DNA from: Rufibacter sp. DG15C
GTDB lineage: Bacteria > Bacteroidota > Bacteroidia > Cytophagales > Hymenobacteraceae
NCBI RefSeq assembly: GCF_001577755.1
Contig: NZ_CP010776.1
Coordinates: forward strand, 3,968,001-4,032,000
Length of the DNA stretch: 64,000 nucleotides
Direction: 5' to 3'
The position numbers were made by a program, and so were the translations under genes. Positions 8,360 through 16,500 of the stretch are shown piece by piece. Within the stretch, counting starts at the first letter, position 1. Each line of letters starts with the position of its first letter. The notes under the pieces were generated by a model. The model worked only from the letters and a program-made list of their open reading frames with translations, was not told the DNA's origin and made no database searches.

Positions 8360-8992
8360 ATGCGCTTGATCTGTTTGCTGGTTCTGTGTTGTCTTTTCTT
8401 GGGATGTCAATCTAAGGACGTCCAGGAGGTGCCAGTGACGTCGGTGATTGGAGACTCTCTACTTTTGGATTCTACTGTAGACTCGGTTGCTACAGAAAAG
8501 CAAGACGGAACGCTCACTGCAGTAGGCCCTCCCAAAGACGTGAAACAACAATTACCTTCAGAGTTGGAAGTAGTCTTGGACCAGACCCATGGCATGTGGC
8601 AACTTCCGCTGGTGCAGGACCAATCCTTATCCCGGTTTACCCAAGACCAGCAAGGCCCTTATTTCCTGCAAACTGACTTAGACAAAGACCAAAGGGTAGA
8701 CTACGCCGTGCAGATTACAGATGGCAAAACCGCGACCGTGCTGGCTTTGATGAGACCAAAGCAAGAGGGCCAAGCTTGGCAAGAGAAGGTTTTGGCTAGC
8801 AAACCGATGCTGACGGTTGCTGACACCTTGTACAGTCCATTTACTCTTTCCCTTCCGCAAGAAAGCAGGGATTCCACCCGGGTAACTAAAGGACTAAGCG
8901 GGATTCTCCTACAAGAGGGTAAGCAAACCAGCCTGTTCTATCGGCAAAACCGTAAATGGCACCAGAAAACCTTACCTGCTGGCATCAAATAG
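8360..8992 (+). CDS. Hypothetical lipoprotein
   Basis: 210-aa protein with a lipoprotein signal peptide: hydrophobic residues 3-13 and lipobox LFLGC with C16. The start is taken as ATG 8360 rather than a TTG two codons earlier. The mature part is acidic, rich in D, Q and S, and I do not recognise a family; it may fold as a beta-rich domain around residues 75-205. A TACCTTTT element (-7-like) occurs about 26 nt upstream, so it probably has its own promoter. No functional link with neighbours. Confidence 0.7.
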   Translation: MRLICLLVLCCLFLGCQSKDVQEVPVTSVIGDSLLLDSTVDSVATEKQDGTLTAVGPPKDVKQQLPSELEVVLDQTHGMWQLPLVQDQSLSRFTQDQQGPYFLQTDLDKDQRVDYAVQITDGKTATVLALMRPKQEGQAWQEKVLASKPMLTVADTLYSPFTLSLPQESRDSTRVTKGLSGILLQEGKQTSLFYRQNRKWHQKTLPAGIK

Positions 8993-9075
8993 TTATTGTC
9001 TGCTTACACATTGACCTTTGAAAGAAAGCAATAAGACCAACTGCTTGGTGAAAAAATCAGGAAATCACGATTGGA

Positions 9076-9507
9076 TTACTGAAGCTCTAGAAAATTGATG
9101 GCTTCTTCTTTGATCTCTTCGCGGCCCAAGCCGTCTTTTACGCCGGTGGTAATTTTCTTGATCAGTACTCCTACCACGGCCTTCCTGAAGCCCATTTTCA
9201 TGGCCATGTCAATGCAGAACTCCATTTCATGGTCGTCTACAATGCCGTCGGCCAGCATCATCTCTACCAAATCATAAATCTGGTCAAAGCGGTCCATGTC
9301 ATTGTTGGGCATGGTCAGCTTTATTTTTGAACTGTCAGACAGTAAGGTACGCACCTCTTGGGCGCGCATACCCTTCCGCTCACCAATGGAGATGATGTGG
9401 TCCATTTCTGCTGAGTCAATGTGTCCGTCAATTTTGGCCAAGGCTCCTAAATTGATAATGTGACTCTTGAGCCGTTTGGTCTCCTCGCTCTCAAATAGTG
9501 AAAACAT
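9076..9507 (-). CDS. TerB-like helical protein
   Basis: 143-aa soluble all-helical protein resembling the TerB/tellurite-resistance and DjlA-like acid-residue domain: two halves each with a helix pair and acidic motifs (KIDGHIDSAEMDHI near 25-38 and ADGIVDDHEMEF near 90-101). In TerB such acidic clusters bind metal ions. No ter operon is present, so a role in tellurite resistance should not be assumed. It is monocistronic, divergent from pfkA. Confidence 0.65.
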   Translation of the reverse strand: MFSLFESEETKRLKSHIINLGALAKIDGHIDSAEMDHIISIGERKGMRAQEVRTLLSDSSKIKLTMPNNDMDRFDQIYDLVEMMLADGIVDDHEMEFCIDMAMKMGFRKAVVGVLIKKITTGVKDGLGREEIKEEAINFLELQ

Positions 9508-9784
9508 AGTTCAATTTAGTTAAATAAGGTTTTTTTTGCTTGAAAGATGCAGGCTTGGAGGATACCCAATATCGCAACTTTTTTTACGAGTTTCTAAAAA
9601 AAACGGTGTCGTTTTCTGCTAAAACTGCCAAAATTATAGTGAATTCCCTATAATACTGAAGAGTACTTAACATCAATGCAATTATAGTGCCCCACTAACC
9701 GGCCATAAGACGATGCTCCTTCTAAAACACTGATTGTGATTTCATTTACAATCCTGTAAATTGCTCTCTTGCATTAGAGTAGCC

Positions 9785-10756
9785 ATGAAAAAAATAGCAG
9801 TATTTACGTCTGGCGGCGACGCCCCGGGCATGAATGCCTGCATACGCGCCGTAGTGCGCACTGCAGTCCATCATAAGTTAGAAGTTTACGGCATTGGCAG
9901 AGGGTACAACGGCATGATCCAAGGTGAGATCTACCGTCTTTTTTCTCATTCTGTCAGCAACATCATACAAAAAGGAGGCACCATCCTAAAATCGGCGCGC
10001 TGTCTGGAGTTCCAAACCCCAGAAGGCCGCAAGAAGGCTTTTGACCAAATCTCTAAATTCGGGATTGAGGGCATAGTGGCCATTGGCGGAAACGGGACCT
10101 TCACAGGCGCTGAGATTTTCCACAAGGAGTACGGCATTCCCATCATGGGCTGCCCCGGTACCATTGACAATGACCTGTACGGCACAGATTACACCATTGG
10201 CTATGACACCGCGGTGAACACCGCTTTGGACGCTATTGACAAGATTAGAGATACCGCAGACAGCCATGAGCGCGTGTTTTTTGTGGAGGTGATGGGTCGT
10301 GACTCTGGTTACATTGCCTTGCCGTGTGCTATTGGCGGCGGCGCCGAAATGGTCATGATTCCGGAGACGACCACGTCTATGTCTGAGGTGATTGAAACCC
10401 TGCAGCAAGGCTGGCGCCGGTCCAAAACGTCTTTCATCATCATTGTAGCCGAGGGCGACGACGAGGGCGGTGCCACTGAGATTGCCGCCAAGGTGAAAGA
10501 GGCGCTTCCGCAGATGGACGCCAAGGTAACCATCATTGGCCACGTGCAGCGCGGTGGATCCCCAACCGCCGCTGACCGTTTATTGAGTAGCCAAATGGGA
10601 ATGGCCGCCGTGGAAGGTTTAATTGCCGGCCGCAGCAATGAAATGGTGGGCGTAGTGAACGGAGAAATTGCCTACACGCCTTTCCATGATACCATCACCA
10701 AGAAAAAACCCATCAGTGAAAGCTTCTTAAAACTGGTGCAGGTCTTGAGCGTGTAA
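9785..10756 (+). CDS. pfkA: 6-phosphofructokinase
   Basis: 323-aa phosphofructokinase A family enzyme phosphorylating fructose 6-phosphate in glycolysis. The start is the ATG at 9785, giving the canonical MKKIAVFTSGGDAPGMN N-terminus and numbering that matches the E. coli enzyme (G11, R72, C73). The catalytic PGTIDND motif is at 124-130 and the substrate-binding MGRDSG near 168. The nucleotide/Mg loop reads GGNGT instead of the usual GGDGS, i.e. Asn at 103 where E. coli has Asp; Gly104 as in ATP-dependent enzymes is kept. A small dyad TTTACA-N4-TGTAAA lies at 9745-9760 upstream. A palindromic repeat with an extended stem follows. Confidence 0.94.
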   Translation: MKKIAVFTSGGDAPGMNACIRAVVRTAVHHKLEVYGIGRGYNGMIQGEIYRLFSHSVSNIIQKGGTILKSARCLEFQTPEGRKKAFDQISKFGIEGIVAIGGNGTFTGAEIFHKEYGIPIMGCPGTIDNDLYGTDYTIGYDTAVNTALDAIDKIRDTADSHERVFFVEVMGRDSGYIALPCAIGGGAEMVMIPETTTSMSEVIETLQQGWRRSKTSFIIIVAEGDDEGGATEIAAKVKEALPQMDAKVTIIGHVQRGGSPTAADRLLSSQMGMAAVEGLIAGRSNEMVGVVNGEIAYTPFHDTITKKKPISESFLKLVQVLSV

Positions 10757-10778
10757 TTCTTTTTCCTACAAATATTTA

Positions 10779-10831
10779 TCAGCCTCGTTTTAGACCTGTT
10801 TCACAGAAAACAAGCCAAAAGCGAGGCTGAT
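10779..10831. repeat. 38-nt interspersed palindrome, copy 5, with extended stem
   Basis: The core is 10786-10823 (CGTTTTAGACCTG / CAAGCCAAAAGCG). The flanks TCAGCCTCG and CGAGGCTGA lengthen the stem, so this copy probably acts as the pfkA terminator. Confidence 0.85.
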
Positions 10832-10893
10832 TTGGTTTAAAGGAATTTTAAAGCAGGCTACTGGAGCCTACCTTTTATATTAATTGCATAAAA

Positions 10894-11274
10894 TTGAATC
10901 CCACAACCGCCCTCTTACTTCAAGGAATTTTGCATTGTGCAGAGAGAGATGAAGAAGTGCCCTTGTACAAGGTGCTTGCATTTTTTGACTATGTAAACCA
11001 CTCGCTTCCTACCTACCAGGAATTCAAAGAAAGCATGCAAAGGGCAATCAATTTAGGGTTAATAGAAATCAGGGATGGAGACGTACAACCGTCCATCAGC
11101 TTTAAGATCTGGCGGGAAAGCAAACCAGATTCCTTGAATTTACATCAAGAACGTAATGAGCTTACTCAATTTTTATCTTATCAGCCAAAGTTGGATGCAA
11201 AACCAGTGTTTGTGCTTGTTACAGAAAGGGAATACCAAGACGCACTTGAGATGTACCACAGGAAAAAGGAATAG
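10894..11274 (+). CDS. Hypothetical protein
   Basis: 126-aa soluble protein, family not recognised. Residues 20-65 (LYKVLAFFDYVNH...FKESMQRAINLGLIEI) look like a winged-helix-type three-helix core, so a DNA-binding or PadR-like fold is possible but unproven. The start is TTG at 10894; no in-frame ATG exists nearby. A TACCTTTTAT -7-like element ends about 15 nt before the start, implying a very short leader. It converges on miaA with a palindromic repeat between. Confidence 0.5.
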   Translation: MNPTTALLLQGILHCAERDEEVPLYKVLAFFDYVNHSLPTYQEFKESMQRAINLGLIEIRDGDVQPSISFKIWRESKPDSLNLHQERNELTQFLSYQPKLDAKPVFVLVTEREYQDALEMYHRKKE

Positions 11275-11311
11275 GTACTAAAATGAGGCAGCGCTATAGG
11301 TTCCTTTACAT

Positions 11312-11349
11312 CGTTTTTGGCCTATTTTTCAGAAAGCAGGTCAAAAACA
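11312..11349. repeat. 38-nt interspersed palindrome, copy 6
   Basis: CGTTTTTGGCC / GGTCAAAAACA between two convergent stops (37 nt from one and 28 nt from the other); flanks ACAT/ATGT extend the pairing. Confidence 0.85.
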
Positions 11350-11377
11350 ATGTTATCCCAAGCAATAGATTTTAGAA

Positions 11378-12307
11378 TTAACGACTCTCTGGATCTTCAC
11401 TTATCCTTTGTTGGATGAAGGCTAGAATGTCTTCTTTTTGCGACGGGTGAAACCAAGTGATTTCCTCGTCTCTCCTAAACCAGGTGAGCTGGCGTTTGGC
11501 ATAGCGGCGGCTATTGCGTTTCAGTAGCCTAACCGCTTCTTCAAAGTCATATTCTCCAGCTAAGTAATTAAACAGTTCTGTATAGCCCACGGTCTGCAAG
11601 GCTTGGTGCTGTTGATAGGGCAAAACGCGTTTTACTTCGTCTAAAAGACCTTGCTCCAACATAAGGTCCATTCGGTGATCAATGCGTTGATAAAGCTCAT
11701 TGCGGTCTCTGGTCAAGCCTATTTTGATAGTCTTGAAGGTTCTGGCTTTCTGGCTGGTTTTGGTTCGGAAGGAAGAATACGGCTGGCCACTGCTTAGGCA
11801 AACTTCCAATGCTCGCATTACGCGCTGAGGGTTTTGCAAATCAACTTGTTGGGCATAGACCGGGTCTAAGTCCTGTAATTGTTGGCTTAACGCTTCCAGC
11901 CCTTCTTGCTCCAGTCTGGCAATCAAAGCTTCTCTAACCCCGGAGGCAATTTCAGGCATTTCATCCAGCCCTTCGCAGAGTGCTCGTACATACAAACCAG
12001 AACCGCCGGTGGCAATCACCACATCATGGGTTTGATACAGCTTGTCTAGTAAGTTGAGAGCGTCTTGCTCAAAAGCGCCTGCATTATATTCCTCGGTGAT
12101 GGAATGAGAATCCACGAAATAATGCGTGATGCCTTGCTGTTCCTCTGGGGTTGGTTTGGCCGTACCAATGCTCAGTTCTTGAAAGAACTGCCGGGAGTCC
12201 ATGGATATTACATCCGTGGCAAAGTGCTTGGCCAACTGCACGCACAAGTCGGTTTTGCCAACGGCCGTTGGTCCTACCACCACAATCAGGTATTTATCCG
12301 GTGTCAT
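11378..12307 (-). CDS. miaA: tRNA dimethylallyltransferase
   Basis: 309-aa enzyme transferring a dimethylallyl group to A37 of tRNAs reading UNN codons. The P-loop GPTAVGKT is at 12-19, the family motif SMDSRQ at 35-40 and GTAKPT at 48-53, and the length is normal. The ATG overlaps the stop of the upstream glycosyltransferase as ATGA (12304-12307), so translation is coupled although the two functions look unrelated. Confidence 0.95.
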   Translation of the reverse strand: MTPDKYLIVVVGPTAVGKTDLCVQLAKHFATDVISMDSRQFFQELSIGTAKPTPEEQQGITHYFVDSHSITEEYNAGAFEQDALNLLDKLYQTHDVVIATGGSGLYVRALCEGLDEMPEIASGVREALIARLEQEGLEALSQQLQDLDPVYAQQVDLQNPQRVMRALEVCLSSGQPYSSFRTKTSQKARTFKTIKIGLTRDRNELYQRIDHRMDLMLEQGLLDEVKRVLPYQQHQALQTVGYTELFNYLAGEYDFEEAVRLLKRNSRRYAKRQLTWFRRDEEITWFHPSQKEDILAFIQQRISEDPESR

Positions 12308-13386
12308 ACGTCTGCGTAAATTTTAAGCAAAGCCTGGCTTTCTTTTTCCCAGTTCCACTCTTCCCTGGCCGTCAGGCAGTTCTGTTGCAGTTGGGAATAA
12401 AGCTCTTTGTCATGTAATAGGGATTGTAGCGCGGCTTGCACTTGGCTTACCTCCAACTCAGTCAAAACAGCCACTTCATGCAGCTGATTCAGGGCCTTAT
12501 ATTCTGGGAACGCAATGCACACCTGCGGAATTCCGGCATGCACGTAGTCAAAGAATTTATTGGCCAAGGAATAGAAATAACTGAGGCCATTTTCCTCTAA
12601 AAGCATAATTCCCGCCTTGGCCTTCTGGGTTAGCGTCATTAGGTCTTCAGGAGGTACGTTACCCTTAAACTGTACCTTACCCTCCAGCGCAAGTTGGTAG
12701 GAAAGCCGCTTCAATTCTGCTTCTAAAGGCCCAATTCCGCAAATCATAAGATGAACCTCTACCCCTTGCATGGCGTGTAACAGACATTCCAACCCACGAC
12801 CTACGTTCAGCGCTCCCTGGTAAATGAAATAAGGCGGTTCTTGCTCACTAGCGTTTGTACTCACCTTCCATGGCATGTTGCGCACTAAGCCTACTGGCAT
12901 GTGATATTTGTCTTGAAAATAGCTGGCTAAGGATGTGCTCACGGTATAGGCGCGGTCAGCTCTCTTGAAGGCCAATTCCTCTAAGCTACCCCAGATTTTT
13001 TTAACCAGAGGCCTGTGCACTACCTCGGGCATTTCTGGAAATAGCTCGTGTGCGTCATATGTCACCAGCATCTTTTTAAGCTTGGCCGCCATTACTCCTG
13101 CCAAGGCGGTGTCTGCGTCAACAATCCCCAGAATATCTGGTGAGGCCTTTAAAATCCAAAAAAACAACCGAAGATTGAATTCCAAATAAAACAGTGGGCC
13201 CGTATGAAAGAAGCAGGTAAGCCTGGTTTGCGTGAAATCTGTCTTATCTAGAGGGAGAGAAGCGGGCAACGCTCGGCCTACCAAGCTGACAGCATAGCCC
13301 GCCTTCGCCAAGGCTGAGGCAATGCGCTGCATCCGCTGGTCATGGCGTAAGTCGGTGGTGACCGTAAATAGAATGGATTTAGGCAT
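12304..13386 (-). CDS. Glycosyltransferase family 4-like protein
   Basis: 360-aa GT-B fold glycosyltransferase. The N-terminal domain has the DAHELFPEMPEV acceptor-side motif near 118 that is frequent in Bacteroidota GT4 enzymes. The C-terminal domain carries the donor motifs IYQGALNVGRGLE near 188 and MLLEENGLSYFYSLANKFFDYV near 266. It probably adds a sugar to a cell-surface glycan using a nucleotide-sugar; specificity unknown. First gene of a two-gene operon with miaA. Confidence 0.82.
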   Translation of the reverse strand: MPKSILFTVTTDLRHDQRMQRIASALAKAGYAVSLVGRALPASLPLDKTDFTQTRLTCFFHTGPLFYLEFNLRLFFWILKASPDILGIVDADTALAGVMAAKLKKMLVTYDAHELFPEMPEVVHRPLVKKIWGSLEELAFKRADRAYTVSTSLASYFQDKYHMPVGLVRNMPWKVSTNASEQEPPYFIYQGALNVGRGLECLLHAMQGVEVHLMICGIGPLEAELKRLSYQLALEGKVQFKGNVPPEDLMTLTQKAKAGIMLLEENGLSYFYSLANKFFDYVHAGIPQVCIAFPEYKALNQLHEVAVLTELEVSQVQAALQSLLHDKELYSQLQQNCLTAREEWNWEKESQALLKIYADV

Positions 13387-13543
13387 GGTGAGCGTGTAAG
13401 CAGCGCAATTTGCGTACGCAGCTCCTTTCCCTTGATTATCAATGATGAATGCCTATTATCTGGCTTTAAAATGCTAAATTACACGTTTTCTGAACAAGTG
13501 CCGCAGAGAAATAATTACCCCTTGGGCCAACCGTTTTTTGATT

Positions 13544-16500
13544 ATGAATACTACCCACATGTCTGCAGAAGATAGCTCCCTGGTGACGGCAGCAGCGCAT
13601 TTGATTGATTTGGCTGAACATGTAAGCGGCAGCCGGAAAATGATGTTTGTTTGCGCGCCAGACGGACGCGTATTGGCAGTAAACCAGCAAACCCGGGACG
13701 TATTTTTTAAAGGTGCCTCCTTTCCAGAGCACCTCAACATAAAACAGCTGCTGGAAGATAAATACCTACACAAGTTTGAGAAAAATCTTAGGCAGTTACG
13801 CTCCCGCAAAAACATAAGCGGCTTTCTGCAATCCAATAACAATGCCCTAGGCAACGGCTTATTCTACTTTAAATCAAGCTTGGTTAAACAGGACGGCCAT
13901 GAATTACTTTACCTGGCGGTGCGGTCTGCCTCTGCCGAAGTAATGCCCGTAGGCGACATGTTTGCCTCTGAGTCTAGTTACCGCAGTATTTTTGAAGACA
14001 GCAATGAGCCTCTTTTCATCCTGGATAAAAAAGGCGTTTTCATTGACGTCAACAAAGAAGCGCTAGCCCTTATCCAAGGAACCAAACAAGACCTGACGGG
14101 TAAAACCGTTTTTGAAGCCTTTGACCTGAACCCTTCAGAAAAAATAGCCTTTAAGAAACGGATTCAGGAGGCGTGTGAAGGCAAAGCTCAGAAATTTGAC
14201 TGGTGGTTTAAAGACAGCCAGGACAGCCTCCACCCCATGCTTCTCTCCTTTAAATGTGGCAAATACTTTGGGCAGGAAGTAGTGTTAGGCACGGCCAAAC
14301 CCATGGAAGACAAAGGCCGCTTGCAGGAGACCGGCAAGCAGCGCCTGGACCAGCAAGAGTTTATGGCCAAGCTGATACCAGTAATCGCTGACCTCAAATC
14401 TGCAGATGATATTCTGGCAGCCGCCCTGGACTCGTTTTTGAAAAGGCCGCAAATTGTAGGCGGTGGTGTGTACGTCTACCATCCTACCACGCGCATGGTA
14501 CAGCTGGTAAAAAGCAAGGGTGAAGCTTCTTTCATTCTCCAGGACCAGAGCATTTTGGCCCTTAAACCAGAACTGCTCTCCCAACTGGAGAACAAGCACA
14601 AGAACCGCTCCTTGTTGAGTATTTCCCGCAACTTCCAGCACCTGTTCAGGAAGCGCGAAGTGATTGCGCTTCCCATAAGCACAGACAAAGGGTATCTAGC
14701 GGCCATCATCTTATTGACAGATGATGCCATGCACATTACCAGTACCTTGACGGAATTTATCAACCAAGTGGGCTTTGAGCTCAATTCCTTTCTGTCCAGA
14801 TTTGAGCTACGACAAGAACTGCATCATTCTGAGGGTAAGTACAAAACGCTTTTTGAATCCTCAAATGATGCCATTTTCTTACTAAATAGTTCTCAGATAG
14901 CCGACTGTAATTTTCAGGCCACCATGCTACTAGACTGTGACAAGCAGGACATATTGGGCAAACGGCTAGCCGACTTCTCCCCTGCCCTACAAGCAGACGG
15001 CAGCTCTTCTTTAGAGAAGTCTCTGCAAATGATTGATGAGACCCTCTTAGATGGCAACCCTCAGACCGTGGAGTGGCGCTTGGAGCGCACGGACGGCAAC
15101 ACCATAGACAGCGAAGTCAGCTTTAGTGCCATTCAACTGGAAGGGGTGTCCTTTGTGCAATGCATTGTACGGGACATTACCCAGCGCAAAGAAGCGCAAG
15201 CGCTACTGCGTAAACAGGAAGTTTTGCGGGAGTCCATGCTGCAGTTCAGGTCATTCTTGAGCCAGGTGAATTTGGCTTACATCAGTCTGGATCTGGATTT
15301 GCGAGTGTTGTATGTCAATGACTACTTCTTGCAATACACCGGTTATAAGCGTGAAGAGGTAGTAGGTCAGAATTACTATGAACTTTTTGTTTCTGAGCAT
15401 GAACGCGCCAGCCGCGTGCAGGAGATTCAAAAGGCCTTACACACCCAGTCTTTGCGTAGCTACTATGAATGGGACTTGGTGACCAAATCTCATTCCGTGA
15501 AGATTCTTCGTTGGAACATCATGTTTGAGATGGACGCCGAAGGTAATGTGACCGGCATCACCGCGGTGGGCAAAGACATGACCGACAAGCGCATTGCCAT
15601 GGAAGCCTTGAAAGATAACAAGATCAGGTTGCAGGACTTGTTTGATAATGCCCATGACTTGATCCAGAACATCTCCACAGATAATAAATTTATCTTCGTG
15701 AACCGGGCCTGGAAAGAGAAACTGGGCTACAACGATTATGACATTGAGAACCTGACCCTAACTGATATTGTCCATCCCTACTACAAGGCCAAGCTCATCT
15801 ACCAGCTTAGAAATCTGTACAAAGGTGAGAATGTCAACAAGATAGAAACGGTCTTCTTGACCAAGAGCGGCAAGCCCATTCACTTGATTGGTAGTATCAA
15901 CTGCAGCTGGCAAGACGGAAAACCCATTGCCACCCGCGCCATTCTCCATGACATTACAGACCGTATTAAGGCAGAACGCTTACAAAAAGTCTATTACTCC
16001 ATTGCCAACCTGGCCATTAGCTCTAAAGACTTACCGTCTCTGTACAGTGCCATTCACAGAGAGTTGAGCAAAATCATAGAGACGCATAACTTCTTTATAG
16101 CCCTTTATGATGACGCCAAGCACCTGATTGACTTTGTGTACTATGTAGACCAGTTGGCAGACATGCCCGCCTCCTCCACTACCAGACCTTTCTCCTCTGG
16201 CATGACGGAATACATCATTAAAACCGGTAAACCGCTGTACGCCACCAAGGAAGATTTCTTGCAATTAGAAGCAGAGGGTAAGCTGTCTATTAATGGCGTA
16301 GTGCCAGAGGTAATGCTCTTCTCCCCGCTTTCCATTGGTGAGCGGATCATTGGGGTGATTGCCGTACGCGACTACAAAAACCCCGAGGCCTATGTGCAGA
16401 CAGATATTGAGATTCTTCACTTTATCTCAAACCAGGTGGCTTTGGCCATTGAAAGAAAACGAAACGAGGAGCAAATCAACATCCAAAACGCGCGTTTAAA

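Noticed and set aside
9076-9507. Tellurite resistance operon
   Set aside because: Only one TerB-like protein, without other ter genes.
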